The translations under genes and the position numbers were made by a program. From positions 656,059 through 720,058 of the forward strand of contig NZ_LNUV01000003.1 of NCBI RefSeq assembly GCF_001512285.1: a DNA stretch of 64,000 bases, read 5' to 3'. The DNA is from Arthrobacter sp. EpRS71 (GTDB lineage Bacteria > Actinomycetota > Actinomycetes > Actinomycetales > Micrococcaceae). Below the pieces are notes generated by a model. It was not told where the DNA came from and made no database searches. It saw nothing but the letters and a program-made list of their open reading frames with translations. Shown in pieces: positions 55,292 through 62,839 of this stretch. The stretch's first letter is position 1. The number at the start of each line of letters is the position of its first letter.

Positions 55292-56131
55292 ATGGCAGTC
55301 AATGCCTACGGGCCACCGCCGTCGCGAGGACCCGCAGCACGCGGCTCTTCCGCGCGGCGGGCCGGCTTGAATCAACGAAACGGCCTGACAGCACACGGCC
55401 TGGCGCTCTGGGTCAACCCTGCCGAGGGCGACGAGATCGATCCTGAGGTCTGGGAGCGGGCAGCACGCCTCGTGCTGGCCCGCGCCATGAAACTTGCCCC
55501 GGAGGCGGAAGTCCGCATCTGGCCCGCCACCGGGGCAGAGCACTCCGGCGTCGGCGACACTTCCTGGGGCGGCACTCCGCAGGAAGCCGCCGACGCCGGT
55601 ACCAACGGCCGCTCTTCGAGTACGGTAACGCTCGCCGATGCCCTCGCTGCCGCCCGTGCCGACGGAAATTCCACCTCATCCGGACAATTCACCGGCGCAC
55701 GCGAGGGTGAATTGTCCGGCGGAGGGGGACACCCCGAAACCGGCGGAGGGGGACGCACCGCGACGGGTGACAGCACCGCCGTCGAGCCCGTAACGTTGGC
55801 GAGCCGCCGCAGCCAACTTGCGGTGGACCTCGCCGCTGAAGTAGTGCTGCTGGACGGTGAGCCGGTTGCCTTTACTGGCATGGAATACAAGCTGCTCCGC
55901 TACCTGGTGGTGAACTGCTCCCGCGCCATTGCACGTGAAGAATTGCAACGCTTCCTGGAGTCATTTGACCTTCCCGGCGCGGCATTTCGCTCGATCGACG
56001 TCTATGTTGGAAGGGTGCGGCGGAAGCTAGGCTCCGCCCGACACACCGTCGCCACCGTTCGTGGTGGCGGTTACCAGTTCGTGCCAGGCCCCTATGCCAC
56101 AGTGCGCGGACCTGCGGAATACAGCATCTAA
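55292..56131 (+). CDS. Orphan winged-helix (OmpR/PhoB type) DNA-binding protein
   Basis: 279 residues from ATG 55292, 10 bp after allB. No receiver domain: the first ~100 residues (WVNPAEGDEIDPEVWERAARLVLARAMKLAPEAEVRIWPATG) are unrecognised, a Gly/Ser-rich linker follows (about 75-170), then a C-terminal winged helix (about 185-270): LDGEPVAFTGMEYKLLRYLVVNCSRAIAREELQRF, FRSIDVYVGRVRRKLG and HTVATVRGGGYQFVP. A regulator of the preceding operon is possible by position. The linker holds a perfect DNA inverted repeat. Confidence 0.75.
   Translation: MAVNAYGPPPSRGPAARGSSARRAGLNQRNGLTAHGLALWVNPAEGDEIDPEVWERAARLVLARAMKLAPEAEVRIWPATGAEHSGVGDTSWGGTPQEAADAGTNGRSSSTVTLADALAAARADGNSTSSGQFTGAREGELSGGGGHPETGGGGRTATGDSTAVEPVTLASRRSQLAVDLAAEVVLLDGEPVAFTGMEYKLLRYLVVNCSRAIAREELQRFLESFDLPGAAFRSIDVYVGRVRRKLGSARHTVATVRGGGYQFVPGPYATVRGPAEYSI
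55680..55754. repeat. Perfect inverted repeat plus direct repeat in the regulator linker
   Basis: Perfect 14-bp arms ccggacaattcacc (55680-55693) and complement (55706-55719), 12-bp spacer; then ggcggagggggac twice, at 55718-55730 and 55742-55754. Both are inside coding sequence and in frame. Confidence 0.85.
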
Positions 56132-56142
56132 GTTCGCTGTTG

Positions 56143-56155
56143 TGTCTATTAGACA
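56143..56155. promoter_or_regulatory. 13-bp palindrome upstream of bcp
   Basis: tgtctattagaca, symmetric about 56149, in the 81-bp gap before bcp. A dimeric-regulator site is plausible (GntR-like GT-N-AC spacing); the bound protein is unknown. Confidence 0.4.
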
Positions 56156-56212
56156 ATCCGTTTTTTGAATGATGAATGCCGGCTGTTTGCCGGTGAAACG
56201 TAAAGGATCGCC

Positions 56213-56680
56213 ATGACCCAGAAACTCCTCGTCGGAACGCAAGCACCTGATTTCGCGCTTCTCGACGCCGACGGCACTAAGGTCTCGCTGTCCGATTACC
56301 GCGGACGCAACGTCATTGTGTATTTCTACCCGAAGGCTGCCACCCCCGGCTGCACCACCGAGGCTTGCGATTTCCGCGACAACCTGGCCAGCCTGCAGGG
56401 CAAGGGCTACGACGTCATCGGGATCTCCCCGGACGCTCCGGAGGCACTGTCCAAGTTCACGGGTGAATTTGCACTGACCTTCCCGCTGCTCTCCGACGAA
56501 GACCACAAGGTTGCCTTGGCCTACGGTGCCTGGGGCGAGAAGTTGGTTGACGGCGAAATCCACGAAGGCCTGGTCCGCTCCACCGTTGTCCTGGACGGCG
56601 AAGGCATCGTGAAGCTCACGCAGTACCAGGTTGCCGCTCAGGGCCACGTCCAGGCGCTGCGCGAAGAGCTGGGCGTCTAG
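56213..56680 (+). CDS. bcp: Thioredoxin-dependent peroxiredoxin (BCP/PrxQ)
   Basis: Reduces H2O2 and organic peroxides using thioredoxin. 155 residues; peroxidatic Cys C47 in KAATPGCTTEACDF and resolving Cys C52, the atypical 2-Cys PrxQ spacing. ATG after AAAGGA. Repeat copy A starts at the base after its stop, then a terminator, so it is a single-gene unit. Confidence 0.94.
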   Translation: MTQKLLVGTQAPDFALLDADGTKVSLSDYRGRNVIVYFYPKAATPGCTTEACDFRDNLASLQGKGYDVIGISPDAPEALSKFTGEFALTFPLLSDEDHKVALAYGAWGEKLVDGEIHEGLVRSTVVLDGEGIVKLTQYQVAAQGHVQALREELGV

Positions 56681-56731
56681 CCCTCCCGCACATCACGCGT
56701 GCTTGAACGAATCCCTCTCGCACATAACTGA
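56681..56731 (+). repeat. 3'-abutting repeat, copy A
   Basis: Starts at the first base after the bcp TAG. Unit of 32 bp (56681-56712) then a partial second unit starting CCCTCTCGCACAT. Aligns base for base with copies B and C around GCGTGCTTGA. Confidence 0.75.
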
Positions 56732-56742
56732 ACAAAACGTGT

Positions 56743-56773
56743 AACGCCCGCCCACATTTGTGAGCGGGCGTTT
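56743..56773 (+). terminator. Terminator after bcp
   Basis: aacgcccgc (56743-56751) pairs with gcgggcgtt (56764-56772), extended by cac/gtg inside, followed by TTT. Confidence 0.8.
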
Positions 56774-56826
56774 CATGTGTCGTGACTAAACGTGACAAAT
56801 ACCCAGCAGCATTAGTTAATGGAGCC

Positions 56827-57948
56827 ATGGTCTCAACCTCGTCCCCTCGCCATGCTGTCGTCGTAGAAGACGATGCTGACATCCGCGGCCTCCTCGTCCT
56901 GGTACTGGAGCAGCTCGACTTTGTGGTGACCGAAGCCCCTGACGGTCTCTCCGGCGTCGAGGCTGTCCGTAAAACCAACGCCGAGTTGGTGACGCTGGAC
57001 ATCAACCTTCCGGACATTGATGGTATGGAAGTCTGCCGCCGCCTCCGCGAATTCTCGGACGCGTACATCCTGATGCTCACGGCCCGCGCCGATGAGATCG
57101 ACAGGCTCAACGGCCTGGACACCGGCGCGGACGACTACATCAACAAGCCGTTCAGCCCCAAGGAACTGCAGGCCCGCATCCGCGCACTGTTCCGCCGCGC
57201 CGCCCGGACGCCCGCCGCCCCTGCCGTCGACACCGGCCAGAGCGACGAACTCGCCCGGGCCGCCGTGGTGCAGCAAAGCCTCCTGCCGCGCGAAACGGTC
57301 CGCCTCAGCGGTTACGACGTCGCTGGCGCCTTCCGCCCTTCGCGCAGCGTTGGTGGGGACTTCTATGACTGGTACCAGACCCGTGACGGCATGCACCTCA
57401 CCTTCGCCGATGCCATGGGCAAGGGAATGGGCGCCGCACTCATCGCCGCAACGGTCCGCGCCGTCATGCGATCCGTTGCGGACACCCCCGCGATCGACGC
57501 CGCATTTGGCTCAGCCAGCGCCACCATTACTTCAGACTTGGACCAGTCCGGCTCCTTCGTGACCATGTTCCATGCGCGGCTGGACAGCGCCTCCGGAAAA
57601 CTCAGCTACATCGACGCCGGGCATGGCCTTGCGCTGCACGTTCCGGCCGAGGGCGCGGCGCGGAGGTTGGTTTCCGCGGGCCCGCCTGTCGGCATCCTGG
57701 ACGATCAGCAGTGGCCTGCTTCGGAGCTGGAATTGGAGCCAGGCGATTCCCTGGTGATCGTCAGCGACGGCGTGCTGGACGCCCATAACTCCTTGGAAGA
57801 GTTCCAACGCAACGTGGAGAAGGTGGCACGCAACGGCGCCACATCGGATGATGTGTGCGCCGCCCTTCTCGAGTTGGCGCCGGCGTCAACCGCGGAAGAT
57901 GACGTGACCGCCGTCGTGGTTCGCCGAAAACCAAACACAGGACTTTAA
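56827..57948 (+). CDS. Response regulator with PP2C/SpoIIE phosphatase output
   Basis: 373 residues. Receiver domain (1-120): acidic pocket VVVEDDADIRG, phospho-acceptor D58 (LVTLDINLPDIDG), K107 (NKPFS). Then a PP2C-type phosphatase of the SpoIIE/RsbU group (about 145-370): VQQSLLPRE, SVGGDFYDW, FADAMGKGMGAALIAA, YIDAGHG, IVSDGVLDAHN. Predicted role: when phosphorylated, dephosphorylates the STAS protein two genes on. ATG 56827 is chosen (GGAG is very close); a GTG at 56782 would add 15 residues. Heads a four-gene operon. Confidence 0.9.
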   Translation: MVSTSSPRHAVVVEDDADIRGLLVLVLEQLDFVVTEAPDGLSGVEAVRKTNAELVTLDINLPDIDGMEVCRRLREFSDAYILMLTARADEIDRLNGLDTGADDYINKPFSPKELQARIRALFRRAARTPAAPAVDTGQSDELARAAVVQQSLLPRETVRLSGYDVAGAFRPSRSVGGDFYDWYQTRDGMHLTFADAMGKGMGAALIAATVRAVMRSVADTPAIDAAFGSASATITSDLDQSGSFVTMFHARLDSASGKLSYIDAGHGLALHVPAEGAARRLVSAGPPVGILDDQQWPASELELEPGDSLVIVSDGVLDAHNSLEEFQRNVEKVARNGATSDDVCAALLELAPASTAEDDVTAVVVRRKPNTGL

Positions 57949-57967
57949 ACCGCAAAAGGGGGGATTT

Positions 57968-59944
57968 GTGACTCGTTTCTGGACTCGACTGATAGTTCTT
58001 CTCACGGTCATTCTGGGCGTCAACTATGTGGCGTGGCGCTGGATGGCCTCGCTGAACTGGGAGGCCTGGTGGATTGCTGTTCCGTTGGTGATCGCGGAGA
58101 CGTACAGCCTCATTGACGTGATGCTGTTCGGCCTCACAGTGTGGAATCTGAAGATCCGCAAGCCTCCGCCCCCTGCCCCGGCCGATGCCACCGTGGACGT
58201 TTTCATCACCACCTATAACGAGCCCCTGGATCTGGTGATGACCACGGCCCTGGCTGCGAAGGATATCCGCTGGCCGCACAGTACCTGGATCCTCGACGAC
58301 GGCGATCGGCCTGAGATGCGCGAACTCGCCGAATCGAACGGGATCGGTTACGTCACGCGTGGCGCGGACTGGACACCTGACATGCCGCGGCACGCCAAAG
58401 CAGGCAACCTGAACAACGCGCTCATGGTCACCTCGGGCGAGTACCTGTTGATTCTCGACGCCGATCAGATCCCCGAGCCGGACATCCTGGACAAAACGCT
58501 GGGCTACTTCAACGACGACAAAGTGGCGTTGGTCCAGACCCCGCAGTACTTCATCAACGTCCCTGCCGACGACCCCTTGGGCAGCCAGGCACCCCTGTTC
58601 TACGGTCCCATTCAGCAGGGCAAGGACGGCTGGAACGCGGCATTCTTCTGCGGATCCAACGCCATCCTCCGCCGGGAAGCCCTCATGCAACTGGGGTTGG
58701 TGGGCTACGTCAAAGCCACGGAGAAGAGTATCCGGCGTGCCCTCGCTGCTTCCAGGACCGCCATCAAGAAGGCCCGGCGATCCTCCGAGGCGGAGAACCC
58801 GCTGGTGGCACAGATGCTCGACGAAGTGGAGGCAGCTACGGAGTCGGCCCAAAGAGAGCTCGAAGCCGGGGCCTCGTTGAGTGAGATCACGTACCGGGTT
58901 CGCCGCAAGGTGGACGACGCCGTACGCACCCTCGTGGCCGCCGACTTCTCCGCACTCCAATCCGACCTCGAAGAGATCGCCGCGATGGAACTCGCCCACG
59001 TCGGCGAAGGCGGGGTCACTACAGTGGCGAGTGACGCCGTCGAACGCATGTCCGGACGTGACTGGTCGCCCTTGGGTGCGCTCGAGTCGGTTCACGCCGT
59101 GCTGGACGCCATCTCCGTGGAACGCACTGACGAAGCACAGCCGATCATGCCGCTGGCCACCATCTCCGTCACAGAAGATATGGCCACGTCCATGCGCCTG
59201 CACGGCCTCGGCTGGAAGAGCGTGTACCACCACGAAATCCTCGCCAACGGGTTGGCCCCGGAGGACGTCAAGACCATGCTGACCCAGCGCCTCCGCTGGG
59301 CCCAAGGCACCATGCAGGTCCTCCTGCGCGAGAACCCGTTGGTTCAGCGCCGCATGTCCTGGGGCCAACGGCTGATGTACTTCTCCACCATGTGGACCTA
59401 CCTGAGCGGTTTCGCGGCGGTGGTCTACTTCGCGGCGCCCATCATCTACCTGACACTGGGCATCCTCCCGGTGAGCAGCCTCAGCTGGGATTTCTTCATC
59501 CGCTTCATCCCGTTCATGGTGGTGAACCAATTGCTGTTCCTCGTGGCCGGGCACGGGATACCTACCTGGCGCGGGCAGCAGTACAGCCTCGCGCTCTTCC
59601 CCACCTGGATCAAGGCCTGCACGACGGCGGCACGGAACGTCTGGTTCGGTCGTCCCCTCGGGTTTGCCGTCACCCCCAAGGCCCGGCAGAGCGGCGGACC
59701 CAGTTGGAGCCTGATCAGGCCCCAGATCATTGTGGCTGTGCTTCTGGCTGTGGCGCTGGTGGTTGGGGTGATCCGGCTGCTCGCAGGAATGTCCGAGCCT
59801 CTTGGCACACTGGTGAACGTGGCCTGGGTTGCGTTTGATCTGGTGGTCCTGAGCGTTCTGGTCAAGGCAGTTTTGTACAAGGGCTTCGTGCCCGAGGTTG
59901 TTGGGCCGGAGCGCCCCGAGGAGAGGAATGCAGATGCAGTTTAG
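57968..59944 (+). CDS. GT2 membrane glycosyltransferase (cellulose-synthase-like) with internal insert
   Basis: 658 residues from GTG 57968. Two N-terminal and about four C-terminal membrane helices flank a processive GT2 domain: FITTYNEPLDLV, DDG (110-112), ILDADQIP (162-169), FFCGSNAILRREAL, TED (402-404) and QRLRWAQG (440-447), the D,D,D,QxxRW set. About 145 residues (250-395), rich in Ala/Glu/Arg and likely coiled, are inserted between the acceptor-site motif and TED, where BcsA-type enzymes have about 10. No PilZ domain. Product polysaccharide unknown. Confidence 0.88.
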   Translation: MTRFWTRLIVLLTVILGVNYVAWRWMASLNWEAWWIAVPLVIAETYSLIDVMLFGLTVWNLKIRKPPPPAPADATVDVFITTYNEPLDLVMTTALAAKDIRWPHSTWILDDGDRPEMRELAESNGIGYVTRGADWTPDMPRHAKAGNLNNALMVTSGEYLLILDADQIPEPDILDKTLGYFNDDKVALVQTPQYFINVPADDPLGSQAPLFYGPIQQGKDGWNAAFFCGSNAILRREALMQLGLVGYVKATEKSIRRALAASRTAIKKARRSSEAENPLVAQMLDEVEAATESAQRELEAGASLSEITYRVRRKVDDAVRTLVAADFSALQSDLEEIAAMELAHVGEGGVTTVASDAVERMSGRDWSPLGALESVHAVLDAISVERTDEAQPIMPLATISVTEDMATSMRLHGLGWKSVYHHEILANGLAPEDVKTMLTQRLRWAQGTMQVLLRENPLVQRRMSWGQRLMYFSTMWTYLSGFAAVVYFAAPIIYLTLGILPVSSLSWDFFIRFIPFMVVNQLLFLVAGHGIPTWRGQQYSLALFPTWIKACTTAARNVWFGRPLGFAVTPKARQSGGPSWSLIRPQIIVAVLLAVALVVGVIRLLAGMSEPLGTLVNVAWVAFDLVVLSVLVKAVLYKGFVPEVVGPERPEERNADAV

Positions 59945-60266
59945 CTATGAAGTCAACGACTCCTACGCGGAGGTGAAGGGCGTGGGCCGGCTGAACATGG
60001 TGGCCGCGCCCAAGCTGCGCGAAGTTGTGGCCGAGGTGGTGGCCGGCGGCTCCAGCCGTGTTGTGGTGAACCTGTCAGAAACCGACTTCATGGACTCCTC
60101 CGGGCTGGGCGCCCTCATCGGCTGCCTCAAAGCCGCACGGCAGGCAGGCGGTGACCTCCGGATCGCCGGCGTTCAGCCGCAGGTCAAGATGGTTCTGGAA
60201 CTGACCAACATGGACAGGGTGCTCACGGCCTACCCCACCGCAGAAGCGGCCTTCGGCGATGACTGA
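59934..60266 (+). CDS. STAS-domain anti-anti-sigma factor-like protein
   Basis: 110 residues; the second ATG (59934) is 10 nt from AGGAG and is preferred to that at 59928. STAS fold as in SpoIIAA/RsbV: phosphorylatable Ser S55 in DFMDSSGLGALIGCLKAAR. Overlaps the glycosyltransferase by 11 bp and the HATPase by 8 bp. Predicted substrate of the PP2C protein and binding partner of the HATPase. Confidence 0.9.
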   Translation: MQFSYEVNDSYAEVKGVGRLNMVAAPKLREVVAEVVAGGSSRVVVNLSETDFMDSSGLGALIGCLKAARQAGGDLRIAGVQPQVKMVLELTNMDRVLTAYPTAEAAFGDD

Positions 60267-60678
60267 GGTCATCGCCCACAGGGGCTTCCATGGGCCGTCC
60301 AATGAGGAAGCCATCGAAGCCATCCACAACGAGTTGGACGCCCTGTGGGACGATGCGTCTTTCGTTCCGGACATGGACCGGATGACGTTCGCTACGGCCG
60401 TCATCGAGGCTGCCGCGAATATCGTGCAGCATGCGCTTCCGGCCGCGGAGAAACCGGTGGAGATTGACGTCGAGATCAGTGTGTGGCCAGCCCGGCTGGT
60501 GGCACGGGTCAGTGCGTTCAACGCCCGTGAGCCGTTCGCCGATGACATGCAGGCTTCCATGCCGGATTCGGAGGCTGAGTCCGGGCGCGGGCTGGCGCTC
60601 ATCGAGGCTTTGGTGACCACGGTGACCTTCGAACGCCAAGACGGCACCAACACCTGGATCCTGACGCGCAACACCTGA
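60259..60678 (+). CDS. HATPase (RsbW-like) protein with degenerate ATP site
   Basis: 139 residues. GHKL anti-sigma-kinase fold: N box IEAAANIVQHA and G2 box ESGRGLALIEAL are present, but the G1 box (normally DxGxGF) reads SAFNAREPF, without the Asp that contacts adenine. Either ATP binding is weakened or lost, so it may bind its partner without kinase activity. End of the operon; its stop is followed at once by repeat copy B. Confidence 0.85.
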   Translation: MTEVIAHRGFHGPSNEEAIEAIHNELDALWDDASFVPDMDRMTFATAVIEAAANIVQHALPAAEKPVEIDVEISVWPARLVARVSAFNAREPFADDMQASMPDSEAESGRGLALIEALVTTVTFERQDGTNTWILTRNT

Positions 60679-60679
60679 T

Positions 60680-60743
60680 CCTCTCTCACATCCCACGTGC
60701 TTGAGGCGAACCATCTCTCACATCCCACCCGCTTGAGCCGAAC
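60680..60743 (+). repeat. 3'-abutting repeat, copy B (two units)
   Basis: Two 32-bp units (60680-60711, 60712-60743) identical at 28 of 32 positions, beginning one base after the HATPase TGA. Core CACATCCCACGTGCTTGAG. Confidence 0.85.
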
Positions 60744-60845
60744 GTGAAGCGCAACGGGTTGTTCTGCCCATGGCCAAGGCGCAACTAAGCGTGACAGCAT
60801 TCGGTGAGATCCGCCGTCGAGCACCTAACGAAACCGGGGAACCAC

Positions 60846-61403
60846 ATGAACCGCCGCATGCACCTTAACGCTTGGGCGCTGGCTGCTGCCCTTGCTGTGG
60901 TGACTGTTGCTGCAGGCTGCAGCAACACCCCGGACACGCCCCAACGGGAACCCAGCGACGCACCGCCTGTTACTGCCGAGCCCGGCCCGGTGGCCGAGAG
61001 CGCCGCCAAATACAACGCCATCACCACCGAGCTTGTTGCTGCCTTGGAAGCGAAGATGCCGGACATCACCTGGACCGTGGATGATCCTGCCCGCTTGAGC
61101 CGCACCCAGGACGGCAGATGCATCCTGTCACCGAGGAGCATGAAAAGCAGCGCAGACATCGTGGAGCCGTCCAAAAACTTTGAGGACGTCTTCGCCGCAG
61201 CCGATCCAGTCTTGGAACGGCACGGCTTCCCTGCCTTCGACGGAACCGACCCCGTGCCTGGTGGATGGGTGGTCACACGCAGCACGGATGCCGCGGGCGC
61301 CACGGTGACCATCGAATCAAAGAGCCCGGCATACCTCAGCGTCACCGTTCCGGTTGAGTCCGAGACGTGCGATTCCAACGAAATTCCTCAGGGGGAGAGA
61401 TAA
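60846..61403 (+). CDS. Lipoprotein of unknown function
   Basis: 185 residues, ATG 60846. Signal peptide: MNRRMHLN, hydrophobic WALAAALAVVTVAAG and lipobox VAAGC, so predicted membrane-anchored on the outer face. The mature part begins with a Pro/Thr-rich stretch, then a small mixed domain with a Cys pair (GRCILSPRS and ESETCDSNE) that could form a disulfide. Directly abuts the WXG/calpain gene (0 bp), so same operon. It might be an immunity or docking partner; inference from context. Confidence 0.75.
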   Translation: MNRRMHLNAWALAAALAVVTVAAGCSNTPDTPQREPSDAPPVTAEPGPVAESAAKYNAITTELVAALEAKMPDITWTVDDPARLSRTQDGRCILSPRSMKSSADIVEPSKNFEDVFAAADPVLERHGFPAFDGTDPVPGGWVVTRSTDAAGATVTIESKSPAYLSVTVPVESETCDSNEIPQGER

Positions 61404-62498
61404 ATGCCGGGATTCTACGGTGCAGATATTGCCCAGTTGCGCGCACTCGCCAAGACCATGTCGCGGCATTCGGAACGGATGAGCTCGCTCTCCATGGAAC
61501 TGGGCAACCTCATCAACAACGCACGTTGGGATGGCCGCGACGCCGTGATGTTCCGCGCCTCGTGGGACTCCGAGCACCGTCCCATGCTGAAGAAGATCTC
61601 CAGCGAGTTGCAGAACCAAGCCAAAGCGCTGATCCGCAATGCGGACGAGCAGGACAAGTCCAGCTCAGGTTCCTCGGGCTCCTCGGGCTCCGATCGTTCC
61701 GGGCGGGGAGATTCGAACCCTCCCGGCGACCCGGGACCATTGGATCCGGACAAGCCCGACGTCGATGTGCACGGCGATGTCCGCAACGACCCCGATGCCG
61801 GGGACCCCAGCGACATCAACCAAGGGCAGATTGGCGACTGCTGGCTGTTGGCCGGAATCGGTTCGGTGGCACAGGTCTTGGAGCGCGAAGGAAAACTCGA
61901 CGAATTCCTCGAAGAACATATGCGTCCCGTGGGTGACCCGCCAACGCACTGGGTTGTCACCCTTTACGAAGACGGCGAACCCGTGGAAGTCACTGTGGAG
62001 GCCAAGTCGGTTGACGGCGGCGTCCGCGGCGCTGACGGCGAACCCAACTGGCTCTCCATCTACGAACGCGCGGCAGCTGAGCACCGCGGCGGGTCCTATG
62101 ACGACATCGACGGCGGTTTCAGCAACGAAGCGATGGAGCTGATGACCGGGCAGTCCGCTGACAAGGACGGCGAGCTGAACTTTGATGACATCGAGGACAA
62201 ACTCTCGGACGGCCAAGCCATCTCCGTGGGAACGGAGGATGTCAAGGACGACGACTTCGACTGGGTCTGGGAGTCCGACGAAGTCAACCGCACCGACGTC
62301 GTGCCCAACCACGCGTACGTTGTGGTGGATGTGAAAACCAACGACGACGGCGAGAAAGTCATTGTCCTGGCCAACCCGTGGGGCCCCTCCGGCGGTTACA
62401 TGGAAGGCGACGACGACCTCAAGTCCGGCACGCTGGAACTGACCGAGGACGAGTACAAAGAAAACTTTGACTCCGTATACTCCGTGGACGTGAATTAA
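61404..62498 (+). CDS. WXG100-like domain fused to calpain-like (C2) cysteine protease
   Basis: 364 residues, ATG after GGGGGAGAG. Residues 1-82 are two predicted helices with a W-D-G turn (W42, G44), the WXG100 hallmark of type VII-secreted proteins. A Ser/Gly/Pro-rich linker (85-135) leads to a calpain-like domain: Gln and catalytic C146 in NQGQIGDCWLLA, H303 in VVPNHAYVVVDV, N324 in LANPWG, so a complete triad. Very acidic C-terminal part with DxD stretches (Ca2+ sites?). Likely secreted effector or toxin; no signal peptide. Confidence 0.85.
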   Translation: MPGFYGADIAQLRALAKTMSRHSERMSSLSMELGNLINNARWDGRDAVMFRASWDSEHRPMLKKISSELQNQAKALIRNADEQDKSSSGSSGSSGSDRSGRGDSNPPGDPGPLDPDKPDVDVHGDVRNDPDAGDPSDINQGQIGDCWLLAGIGSVAQVLEREGKLDEFLEEHMRPVGDPPTHWVVTLYEDGEPVEVTVEAKSVDGGVRGADGEPNWLSIYERAAAEHRGGSYDDIDGGFSNEAMELMTGQSADKDGELNFDDIEDKLSDGQAISVGTEDVKDDDFDWVWESDEVNRTDVVPNHAYVVVDVKTNDDGEKVIVLANPWGPSGGYMEGDDDLKSGTLELTEDEYKENFDSVYSVDVN

Positions 62499-62500
62499 GG

Positions 62501-62779
62501 ATGGCCGTGGAACAGCTGGTAACAGTCAAGCAAGGCATGCAGCCCACCTTCGACGGCGTCAAAGTGGGAGTGGTCAAAATCGGCATCGCGGACGGTGCTC
62601 CGGCCATCCAGTTCTGGATCCGGACCGCCGAGCAGCAGCGAAAGCAGGCCTTCCGCGAGGGGCAGTCGGTCACCCTTCCGGGTGCTGGCCTGTTGACGGT
62701 CACCTCGATCCAACCCGCGGAAGGCAGCACGGCAGCCTCCGCCACACTGACGTACGACGGCGGCCCGGTCGCCGATTGA
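62501..62779 (+). CDS. Small unknown protein, third gene of the WXG/calpain operon
   Basis: 92 residues, ATG 2 bp after the previous stop. All-beta looking (FDGVKVGVVKIGIADGAPAIQFWI, GAGLLTVTSIQPAEG, ASATLTYDGG); no signal peptide, no Cys. No family recognised. Position right after a predicted protease effector makes an immunity or inhibitor role worth testing, but nothing in the sequence shows it. Confidence 0.65.
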   Translation: MAVEQLVTVKQGMQPTFDGVKVGVVKIGIADGAPAIQFWIRTAEQQRKQAFREGQSVTLPGAGLLTVTSIQPAEGSTAASATLTYDGGPVAD

Positions 62780-62793
62780 GCGTCGGCGCCGGA

Positions 62794-62839
62794 GGGGTGC
62801 GAGAGGGATCAGCTCAAGCACGCGGGATGTGAGAGAGGG
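62794..62839 (-). repeat. 3'-abutting repeat, copy C
   Basis: On the minus strand it starts at the base after the aminotransferase TGA and reads CCCTCTCTCACATCCC, then GCGTGCTTGAG and a second CCCTCTCGCAC. Same gene-relative orientation as A and B. Confidence 0.8.

Noticed and set aside
57761..59554. 597-codon open frame opposite the PP2C and glycosyltransferase genes
   Set aside because: Shadow of real genes; no ribosome site and no recognisable domain.
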